Source of the DNA: Kiritimatiellota bacterium | Lineage (GTDB): Bacteria; Verrucomicrobiota; Lentisphaeria; Victivallales; JAADHT01 | Length of the DNA: 27,082 nt | Assembly (NCBI GenBank): GCA_013151705.1 | Contig: JAADHT010000078.1 | Location: 1-27,082 of the forward strand | Reading direction: 5' to 3' | Part shown: piece after piece, positions 1 to 6,824 of the stretch | Numbering within the stretch: the first letter of the stretch is position 1 | Layout: every line of letters starts with the position of its first letter | Program-made: the position numbers and the translations under genes | The notes under the pieces: generated by a model | What the model was told of the DNA's origin: nothing | Databases searched by the model: none | The model's input: the letters and a program-made list of their open reading frames with translations, nothing else

Positions 1-123
1 ACGAAAAATATCATTTAGTGATTGTTAGTCTGCCCCGACGTCCTGTCCCGCCGTAATGCCGCCATTGACGAAGGCGGAAGCTTGCAAGCGAAGGCTGGTG
101 GTTGAAAAAAAGGCGCTGAGTAG
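1..123. other. Non-coding stretch downstream of hisD with palindromic core
   Basis: This is the left edge of the window, below the hisD stop codon. I see no gene in it. It contains a perfect 10-bp palindrome, gcttgcaagc, at 80-89. Around it are the near-matching tracts cgaaggcgg (69-77) and gcgaaggc (88-95). The arrangement could fold as an imperfect hairpin just after hisD, but no clean T-tract follows on the minus strand, so I do not call a terminator. A dispersed intergenic repeat is possible, but only one copy is visible here. Confidence 0.35.
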
Positions 124-1419
124 TTATTTTTTTCTCAGGCGAATTGCGACGCTGTTTCCGTGAGCGTCCAACCCTTCCATCGCCGCGAACGCCGCGGCGC
201 CGCGGGATTCGCGTTCTAGTGCCGATTTCGTGTATTTCAACACGCTGGTTCTGCGCATAAAACTCATAACGGTCAAGCCACTGAGGGAGCGGGCCATGCC
301 TCCGGTCGGGAGAACGTGGCTCGGACCGGCGACGAAATCGCCGACGGGCTCCGGCGTCCATGGCCCGATGAACATCGCTCCCGCCGCTTTCACCATCTTC
401 GAGAATCCCGTCGGGTCGGCGCACATCAGCTCCAAATGCTCGGGGGCGTAGGCGTTCGCTATTTTCGCGGAATGCGTCCGGTCGCGGGCCTGAATCAGGA
501 AAACGCCTTCGGCCAGCACTTTTCGTATCGCGTCCGATTTCGATAGCGCGGCGGTCTGGCGTTTCAACTCCTTTTCAATGTTGTCGAGCAGTCGGGCGCT
601 GGTTGAAACGACAACCGCCTGCTCGAGTCCGCTACCATGTTCCGCCTGCGACAGAAGGTCCGAGGCGACATGCGCGGGATCCGCGGTGGAGTCGGCCACA
701 ACCATTATTTCTGAAGGACCAGCCACCATATCTATCGAAACCGTTCCGTAGACCAACTTCTTCGCCGCCGCCACGTAGGCGTTGCCGGGGCCGATTATCT
801 TGTCCACCTTCCTCACGCTTTGCGTGCCGAACGCCAATGCGGCGATGGCGTACACTCCGCCGAGTCGGTACACCTCCGAGACTCCGGCGACTTTCATCGC
901 GTAAAGCAACTCTGGAAGCACGACTCCCTTCGGGCCGGGAGGGGTGGCCGCCACGATCTCGGAAACGCCGGCGGTTTTTGCGACGGCGGCGGTGTGGACG
1001 ACGGTCGAGACAAGCGGCGCGGTGCCTCCTGGTATGTAGAGGCCGACGCGGTCGAGCGGATTGAAGCGCTCGCCGAGAGTCACTCCGGGACGGGGTTTGA
1101 AACTCCAATCATTGGGAATTTGGCGTTTGGCGTAGGCCTTGACGTTGGCGACGGCTTCTTTGATGACTTTTTTGTTAGCCGGTGAAACCTTCGCGGCGGC
1201 TTTGGCTATTTCGAGTGGCGAGACCTTGAAATCACGCGGTTTAAGCTTGACTCCATCGAATTTCTCCGCGAATTTCGCGACCGCCGAGTCCCCCGAGCGT
1301 TTTACAGCCGCGATGATGGCGGCGGCTTGAGCCTCCACCTCCGGTGAATACGCGTCGCGTTCAAAGAGCGGCGCCGTTTTTTTAGCGAAAGCCGCGTCCT
1401 TGTATGATACTCTTTTCAT
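124..1419 (-). CDS. hisD: Histidinol dehydrogenase
   Basis: Catalyses the last two steps of histidine synthesis: NAD-dependent oxidation of L-histidinol to histidinal and then to histidine, in the cytoplasm, as a zinc-dependent homodimer. The 431-residue product has the normal family length. Residues matching the known catalytic and zinc sites are present: Q258 and H261 (SQAEHGSG), the pair E327/H328 (YAPEHLEL), D361 (VGDFVAGPSH) and H420 (GLDAHGNS). The sequence DRVGLYIPGGTAPL at 123-136 is the usual family block. The ATG at 1419 is supported by GAAGGAAA about 7 bases upstream. The next gene upstream is 363 bp away, so hisD is probably transcribed alone; no other his gene is in view. Recognition is by residue pattern and is very secure. 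Confidence 0.97.
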   Translation of the reverse strand: MKRVSYKDAAFAKKTAPLFERDAYSPEVEAQAAAIIAAVKRSGDSAVAKFAEKFDGVKLKPRDFKVSPLEIAKAAAKVSPANKKVIKEAVANVKAYAKRQIPNDWSFKPRPGVTLGERFNPLDRVGLYIPGGTAPLVSTVVHTAAVAKTAGVSEIVAATPPGPKGVVLPELLYAMKVAGVSEVYRLGGVYAIAALAFGTQSVRKVDKIIGPGNAYVAAAKKLVYGTVSIDMVAGPSEIMVVADSTADPAHVASDLLSQAEHGSGLEQAVVVSTSARLLDNIEKELKRQTAALSKSDAIRKVLAEGVFLIQARDRTHSAKIANAYAPEHLELMCADPTGFSKMVKAAGAMFIGPWTPEPVGDFVAGPSHVLPTGGMARSLSGLTVMSFMRRTSVLKYTKSALERESRGAAAFAAMEGLDAHGNSVAIRLRKK

Positions 1420-1782
1420 TTCACGTTTCCTTCAGTTGCCTAACGTACCTCCCAATGGAAAACATCTTCCGCGGAATCAGTCCGTGCCGTTTTCCTGTCG
1501 CAGGCAGGCTTAAAATGGTCAAAACACCTTAATCTACGCCGTTTTTGAGTGCATTCAACGCCCGGAAGATTTAAATTTTTCGACTACTCCCTATCAGGCT
1601 CAGTAATATTTTTCTTCACCACTATTCAGATTTTGATTGTTCTGGAAGCGAATATTGCAAAATTCGTCAGACTGATGTGGGGGCGTTGTTGACGAGCATA
1701 TGCGAGAGACGGGATATTCGAAAGGGGTCGAAAAACTGTTCGGATTCAGAACCCTCGCCTGAAAACTCGAAAGCGTCAAGAA
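1420..1782. other. Intergenic gap hisD / DUF4340 gene
   Basis: A 363-bp gap between the hisD start and the end of the DUF4340 gene. I see no coding frame with recognisable content, no tandem repeats and no strong hairpin with a T-tract. Apart from the possible hisD promoter, nothing can be supported. Confidence 0.5.
1531..1558 (-). promoter_or_regulatory. Possible sigma-70-like promoter of hisD
   Basis: On the minus strand TTGAAT (1553-1558) and TAGATT (1531-1536) are separated by 16 bases. Each matches the consensus at 4 of 6 positions. It would give a leader of about 105 bases. It is the best candidate I see in the gap before hisD, but the match is modest. Confidence 0.25.
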
Positions 1783-2967
1783 TCATTTTGCGGATTTGGC
1801 TTTTTTCTTCTTCTCGTCTTTTTTCTTTTTCGGAGGAGGCTCGATGAAATCCGAGCGTTTTTTGAGTATTTTCTCCGTTGAATAGGTGGGCAGAACGTAT
1901 ATCCAGTTCTGGTAAGCCTCTTCCTTTTTCAGTTTCTTCTTCAACTTCGCGAGTTTCGCGGCGAACTCCTCGTCGAGCTTCTTCCGCTCTTCGGGTTTCT
2001 CGGCCTGGCCGGGCTTCCGTTTCTCCGCGAGTTTCGCGGCTACCGCTAACTTCGCGTAGATCTTGCCGTCCTTCTTGGTAAGTTTCACGACGTATGTGAA
2101 TCCGTCGGCCGTCTTGATTGTCGCCGCGTCGGCTTTGTCGAGTCCCGTCTTGGAATCGGGAGTTGAGGAGGGGAGAACATCATCGAACGACGCGTTGTCG
2201 AAAACGGACGTGGCGTCGCGCATGACCATCGGTTTGAGTTTCTCGTTTTTCCCGGCTCCCTGTAGGGTCCAAGGAGACGAATCCGTTTTACGGCTTATCC
2301 GCCATTTCAATTTGCCGTCGCGCGCTCTCATATCGACGGAAATAACCTTGCCTGTGTTTATAAATGATTTATCCAACCAACTAGCGGCATCCGCGGTCGC
2401 GTTGTCCAACGGGTTCGTGACCAAAGCCGGTCGACCGTTTTTTCCGGCGAGCATCACATAACGGCCGTCCGCACGCTTCATAGAGAACATCATCATAGCG
2501 TTTTTCTCTTTCTTTTTTGGCATATGCTTGTCGCCCAGAATCAGAGAGACCATCGCTTTTCCATCGGTGTCGGACAGTACCAGGGAGATTCCTGAATCCG
2601 GATTGTTCTTCTCGGGCGGAATAAGTTTCAGAGAAGTGAATTGCGATTTGACCAATCTTGGATATTGCGCGACTTTAAGATCACGCACCGCTAGAATGAA
2701 AGGACCGATTTTTTTGAAGTTCGCCGGATACCCACCTTTATCCACCACCGCCCATTTCCCGCCTTTCACGGCCAGCGTCAATTTGGAACTGTCCGTTTGA
2801 ATCGCGATTTTCGCTACTTTGTTGACATCGAAATCCTTTAGCAACGGCTGCTTCTCCTCCGAATCGCCGCGTCGCCAAGAAGAGGAATCATTTTTCATCA
2901 CGGAATAAGAGACAAGAACAAGGGCCAAAAGAACAACGGCCGCCATAATCAACTGTTTGGTATTCAT
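1783..2967 (-). CDS. DUF4340 domain protein, membrane-anchored
   Basis: A 394-residue protein whose sequence resembles the DUF4340 family, typically found next to Gld-type ABC transporter genes. Residues 7-24 (IMAAVVLLALVLVSYSV) form one N-terminal membrane segment without a clear cleavage site. The rest should therefore face the periplasm, anchored at the N-terminus. The C-terminus ends in a long lysine-rich low-complexity tail (PPPKKKKDEKKKKAKSAK), preceded by a charged, probably helical stretch with many K/E residues. The ATG at 2967 has AGGAG about 11 bases upstream. It lies 115 bp downstream of the permease gene on the same strand, as the last member of the ATPase-permease-DUF4340 cassette. 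No enzymatic motif is visible, and the molecular role of DUF4340 is not established. The assignment rests on overall pattern and context. Confidence 0.72.
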   Translation of the reverse strand: MNTKQLIMAAVVLLALVLVSYSVMKNDSSSWRRGDSEEKQPLLKDFDVNKVAKIAIQTDSSKLTLAVKGGKWAVVDKGGYPANFKKIGPFILAVRDLKVAQYPRLVKSQFTSLKLIPPEKNNPDSGISLVLSDTDGKAMVSLILGDKHMPKKKEKNAMMMFSMKRADGRYVMLAGKNGRPALVTNPLDNATADAASWLDKSFINTGKVISVDMRARDGKLKWRISRKTDSSPWTLQGAGKNEKLKPMVMRDATSVFDNASFDDVLPSSTPDSKTGLDKADAATIKTADGFTYVVKLTKKDGKIYAKLAVAAKLAEKRKPGQAEKPEERKKLDEEFAAKLAKLKKKLKKEEAYQNWIYVLPTYSTEKILKKRSDFIEPPPKKKKDEKKKKAKSAK

Positions 2968-3082
2968 ATCGCATTCAACTCCTGTTAAAACGGTTTTCCG
3001 CGAAACCCGCGGGATTCAATGGGTGCATATGAGGATCCTCCATTCGTTCCGGCGGCATCGCTCATACCCACGGGACAGCATG

Positions 3083-5692
3083 TCATTTCACGCCGCTTTT
3101 AATCTTTCTTATAATTCCGAAAACCACTCCAAAGACCGCCACGAGAAACGGAACCAACAATATATTGAGCCATTTTAATTCATTTTCGAGAGAATCCAAA
3201 TCGGAACGGAACTGTTTCTGTAGATTGCGCAGCTCCTTCCTCACTTGAATCTGCTCTTTCCTGAATTTCTTTATTTCGCGTTTCTGCTCAGGTGAGAGAA
3301 TCATCTGCTGGCTGGCGCTTTTGCGCTTCTGCGACTCGTTGAGTTTGCGTTGCGTTCTCTCCAGCTTGCGTTTCAACTCCATTATTTTCGATTTGAATCT
3401 CTTCTCAGCGTCCGCGACAAGTTTTTTAACCCTTTCGAACGGACGTTTGACGGTCGGTCTGCAACGAATGGAAATCATATCGCTGTCGCCCCCCAGGGCA
3501 TCGGCCAGGTTCTGCACAAAATTCAGGTTGTCGTTCAATTTTATGAGAATCTGCTGTCCAAGAAGATTCTGGCGTCGGACGCAGAACTCGTCGAAAAGCA
3601 TATCGGAATCGCCGATGAGAACAACGGCTCCCGGTTTCACGCTCTTTTTGAGAGGCTCGGGTTTTGCGGATTTCTTTTTATCTTTCTTATCCTTGCCCTT
3701 GACAGCCGATGGGGCGCCATCGGGGAAAGCGGTTTTGAATGTCCCGGTCAATTTGATGGCCAAGTCGTAAATCTCGCCGTCGGCGGTGAACTCTTTGAAG
3801 GACAACTCGGGATTTGCCGCCGCCCTGGTCGAAATTTTACCGGAATCCTTAGTGGAATGCAACAACACCTCTTTTTTGACTCCGTCGGGCGGAGTTCCAG
3901 AGAATGAGCCACCGAAAACGTACATAATCGAATCCAACTGAGAGGTCACCACATCGCTTTCGTCAAAACCTCGTTTCGTCATATCGAGCACGGCGAGAAA
4001 ATTGGCTTCTTTCGTCTGGGTCCGCATGCGCCTCGCGAAAATAGCGTCGGCCACAACCTGCGAACCATCATACTGAATGTTCCATGCCTTAAACAACTTT
4101 GGAAGGGATGAGGAGGTTTTCCCCATAAGCGACCTGTCGCCTTTCGCCATGGTTTGAGCCACGAACGACATAGGATCGACGAACGCCACGACTTTACCGC
4201 CCTTCAACAGATATTGGTCTATGCCGAATTGAGTCTTATCCGATATTCCGGCCGGGTGAACCAATATGAGCAGGTCAAGGTCGTCGTCGATCTTGTCAGC
4301 CGTCAAAGGTACATTTCGAACGATGTAGTCCTTCTTCAACTGCTCCACGAAGAGCCATGCCGGCGTCATTTTGAAGATGCCCCGCTGCATCATTTGCGGG
4401 GATGGAGGACCGCCCATAACCTTCAAGGCGCTCATAACTCCAACGACGGTTTTCTTCGTCTTGAACACTTCCGTGATGGCATGCGTCAAATCGTATTCCA
4501 GCGTATTCTCCTTCATAGGCGAAAGAAACGGAATGGTGGCGGTCTTTTTGCCGCAAGTCACCGCCAGTCCCAGAAATATCTTGTCTCCGCTGGGAAGAGA
4601 CTGTCCAGCCACGCCGTCCATAATGGCGGAATCCTCCGCGTCCGAAAACGGTTTGGGATCGAACTTCTCGACATAGAGCTGTCCGTGTCCATTCTGAACA
4701 TACTCCTTCAGAAGGTCTTCCACGCGGGTGGCGTAGTTCTTCAACTGCACAGGCATCTGATTCGTTGACCGCGAACAGTAAAATTTAATCGTTACGGGTT
4801 TGTTTACTTTAGCGAGTATGCGTTTGGATCCCTCGGAGAGAGTGAACACCTTGTTTTCCGTGACATCCGCCCTCAAGGTGAATTGGACGCATATGACGTT
4901 CACCATTATCACTATGCCCGCCAACACGACGGCTCCAACAATAGAGGAGGCGATGTTTCCTTTGCGGTTTTTCAATGACAAAGAACAGAGGAAAAGGGAA
5001 TAGACAATGATGGAAACGAAATAAAGAATATCGCGAAGGTCGATTATTCCGCGTTGCATATTCTGGAAATGCGGCCAGACGCTGAACGCCGCCACAATGT
5101 CAATCAGCTCCCTGGGGGCCCACTGCACGAGCATGTCGGTGACCTGCGGCCATCCCGCGAGTATAAGGAAGAAACAGACCACCACTGATATGATGAAGCT
5201 CACCACCTGGCTTTTCGAAATAGAGGATGTGAAACTCGCTATGGAAAGATACGCCCCACCCAAAAGGAAGCTGCCGAAGTAGCCGGCGATAATAGTGTTG
5301 GTGTCCGGGTGCCCGAGATAGCAAACGGTTACGACCATCGGGAATGTCAGAAACAGCGCCACCGCCACGAACAACCAGGCAGCCAGAAATTTGCTTATGA
5401 CGCATTCAAACAACGAGACCGGCAATGTGAACAACAATTCATTCGTGCCCAAGCGCTTCTCATCCGACCAAAGGTGCATTCCCAAGGCGGGAACAAGTAT
5501 CAGATAGAGCCAAGGGTGCCAAAAGAAAAACGCGCCCAACGACGCGTCTCCGGCTTTGAAGAAATTGCTCATCATAAAGGTGAAGAAGCCGGAGAGCACC
5601 AGAAAGATAATTACGAAAACGTAAGCCGCCGGAGAAACGAGATACCCCGAAATCTCACTCAAAGTCAGTGTTTTTATATTTTTTACAGACAT
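3083..5692 (-). CDS. Fused GldF/GldG-like ABC transporter membrane protein
   Basis: An 869-residue membrane protein joining two parts that are separate proteins in many bacteria. Residues 1 to about 240 are an ABC-2 type permease with about six membrane segments (first around AAYVFVIIFLVLSGFF), as in GldF. From about 250, a further membrane segment (GAVVLAGIVIMVNVICV) opens a GldG-like part. It contains the typical blocks ADVTENKVFTLSEGS and DLDLLILVHPAGISDKTQFG. Next come a K-rich linker (KGKDKKDKKKSAKP), a long predicted coiled coil (about 750-840) and a C-terminal membrane helix (ILLVPFLVAVFGVVFGII). GldG-type domains were described in Bacteroidota gliding machinery but are widespread in non-gliders, where the cargo is unknown. 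The ATG at 5692 has GGAG five bases upstream. The ATPase gene ends 61 bp before it, implying one transcript and one transporter. Family call firm, substrate unknown. Confidence 0.88.
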   Translation of the reverse strand: MSVKNIKTLTLSEISGYLVSPAAYVFVIIFLVLSGFFTFMMSNFFKAGDASLGAFFFWHPWLYLILVPALGMHLWSDEKRLGTNELLFTLPVSLFECVISKFLAAWLFVAVALFLTFPMVVTVCYLGHPDTNTIIAGYFGSFLLGGAYLSIASFTSSISKSQVVSFIISVVVCFFLILAGWPQVTDMLVQWAPRELIDIVAAFSVWPHFQNMQRGIIDLRDILYFVSIIVYSLFLCSLSLKNRKGNIASSIVGAVVLAGIVIMVNVICVQFTLRADVTENKVFTLSEGSKRILAKVNKPVTIKFYCSRSTNQMPVQLKNYATRVEDLLKEYVQNGHGQLYVEKFDPKPFSDAEDSAIMDGVAGQSLPSGDKIFLGLAVTCGKKTATIPFLSPMKENTLEYDLTHAITEVFKTKKTVVGVMSALKVMGGPPSPQMMQRGIFKMTPAWLFVEQLKKDYIVRNVPLTADKIDDDLDLLILVHPAGISDKTQFGIDQYLLKGGKVVAFVDPMSFVAQTMAKGDRSLMGKTSSSLPKLFKAWNIQYDGSQVVADAIFARRMRTQTKEANFLAVLDMTKRGFDESDVVTSQLDSIMYVFGGSFSGTPPDGVKKEVLLHSTKDSGKISTRAAANPELSFKEFTADGEIYDLAIKLTGTFKTAFPDGAPSAVKGKDKKDKKKSAKPEPLKKSVKPGAVVLIGDSDMLFDEFCVRRQNLLGQQILIKLNDNLNFVQNLADALGGDSDMISIRCRPTVKRPFERVKKLVADAEKRFKSKIMELKRKLERTQRKLNESQKRKSASQQMILSPEQKREIKKFRKEQIQVRKELRNLQKQFRSDLDSLENELKWLNILLVPFLVAVFGVVFGIIRKIKSGVK

Positions 5693-5753
5693 GTCCGCTC
5701 CGTGTTTGTGTTATATTGAAATCAGTTTTGGGTTCCGAAGGTGAATTCCCCGC

Positions 5754-6473
5754 TCACATCTCAACTCCCGTCAGACTGGCGAAAACATCGTCCAACCGGC
5801 CTTTCTTGGAAAGTTTTTTGAACGCCTGGGAAGTTCCGTCGAACTCTTTTTTCCCGTTATTTATGAGAACGACCTTTGATGTGACGGCTTCGACCTCCTC
5901 CAAAATGTGCGTCGAGATTATTATTCCCTTTTCTTTTCCCATCTCTTTTATGAGTTTGCGCATCTCGCGTTTTTGGTTGGGATCAAGTCCGTCGGTGGGC
6001 TCGTCAAGAATCAGAAATTCGGGATCATGAAGAATCGCCTGGGCGAAACATGTGCGGTGCGTGTAGCCTTTCGAAAGCGTGTCGATGCTTTGATTCACAA
6101 CAGGCTCCAGAAAACAACGCTCCATCGTCTCATCGACGCGTTTTTTTAGTTCAGCCCCAGCAAATCCTCTGATTTTGGCGATGAACACGAGAAACTCCTT
6201 GACTGTTTTATTGGCGTACAACGGAGCGTTCTCCGGAAGATACCCGAGCTTCTTTTTGGCGGCGAGCGGCGACTCCTCCATGTCTAAACCACCAATGAAC
6301 ACTTTGCCGCTATTCGCCGGAACAAATCCGGTGATAATGCGCATCATGGTTGATTTGCCTGCCCCGTTAGGCCCGATGAATCCGAGAACTTCCCCTTTCT
6401 GCACCTCGAAAGAGAGATCGTCGACCACCTTTTTCGAGCCGTAGAATTTGGAGATTTTTTCAACTTTTATCAT
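5754..6473 (-). CDS. ABC transporter ATP-binding protein, GldA-like
   Basis: A 239-residue nucleotide-binding subunit that would power the adjacent GldF/GldG-like permease from the cytoplasmic side. All ABC motifs are visible: Walker A GPNGAGKST (34-42), signature LSKGY (133-137), Walker B FLILDEPTDGLDP with D157/E158, and the switch histidine H189 in ISTHILEEVE. The signature has K in place of the more common G, as in GldA and related ABC-2 exporters. The ATG at 6473 has AAGGAGT about 9 bases upstream. As first gene of the cassette it probably sets expression of all three. It could equally be annotated as a generic ABC-2 exporter ATPase (CcmA-like); the partner genes favour the Gld-type reading. 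Confidence 0.93.
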   Translation of the reverse strand: MIKVEKISKFYGSKKVVDDLSFEVQKGEVLGFIGPNGAGKSTMMRIITGFVPANSGKVFIGGLDMEESPLAAKKKLGYLPENAPLYANKTVKEFLVFIAKIRGFAGAELKKRVDETMERCFLEPVVNQSIDTLSKGYTHRTCFAQAILHDPEFLILDEPTDGLDPNQKREMRKLIKEMGKEKGIIISTHILEEVEAVTSKVVLINNGKKEFDGTSQAFKKLSKKGRLDDVFASLTGVEM

Positions 6474-6824
6474 TATTACCGCAACTCCTTGTTCTGCCTA
6501 TAGATTGAGCGCCGGAAACTTATATCGACAACGGAACCACACAAAAGTTCCATCTTTTTTGAAAAAAACAAAAAAAACGCAAGCGCCAAACTAACACCGC
6601 GTCTCGAATATGCAAGTCGTCGCGAGTTTTCTTTTCATAGGAGAGCCAATTGCAAAAGTCTGAACGACCGCGCGGCATCCCGTTGCGGCGGACGAGATGC
6701 GTCTTCCGCACCTCATGCGCTCGCAACGCGGTCCGCTCGGACTTTTGCAACTGGCTCAGGAGTATTAAACCAATCCGCTGAGAAAAGGCGATTGAGTCGA
6801 AATGCGACAAGCAAAGGCAATTTC
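6474..6824. other. Intergenic gap with palindromic element
   Basis: A 351-bp gap between the ATPase start and the hppA stop. It holds the 115-bp inverted-repeat element described separately. Nearer the ATPase gene is an A-rich tract (6558-6580, gaaaaaaacaaaaaaaacgc) that reads as a long T-rich run on the minus strand and might help terminate hppA transcripts. I see no gene. Confidence 0.5.
6643..6757. mobile_element. 115-bp MITE/BIME-like palindromic element
   Basis: The element begins GAGCCAATTGCAAAAGTC and ends GACTTTTGCAACTGGCTC, so its ends are imperfect inverted repeats of about 30 bp (one indel and a few mismatches). An inner pair, gttgcg (6682-6687) and cgcaac (6722-6727), continues the symmetry. 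The 4-bp direct repeat AGGA flanks it exactly (6639-6642 and 6758-6761), as expected for a target-site duplication. The 34 bases at 6643-6676 recur, as reverse complement and without mismatch, at 16818-16851. A 42-base extension recurs with three differences at 18717-18758. It has no coding capacity. It could be a transposase-dependent miniature element or a paired REP sequence; the flanking repeat favours the former. Confidence 0.6.

Noticed and set aside
603..1108. Long frames opposite and alongside hisD
   Set aside because: Arginine-rich shadows of a well-supported gene, caused by GC-rich codons.
2968..3082. Attenuator or extra gene between permease and DUF4340 genes
   Set aside because: Only a ribosome binding site is visible; no stable hairpin with a T-tract or coding frame.
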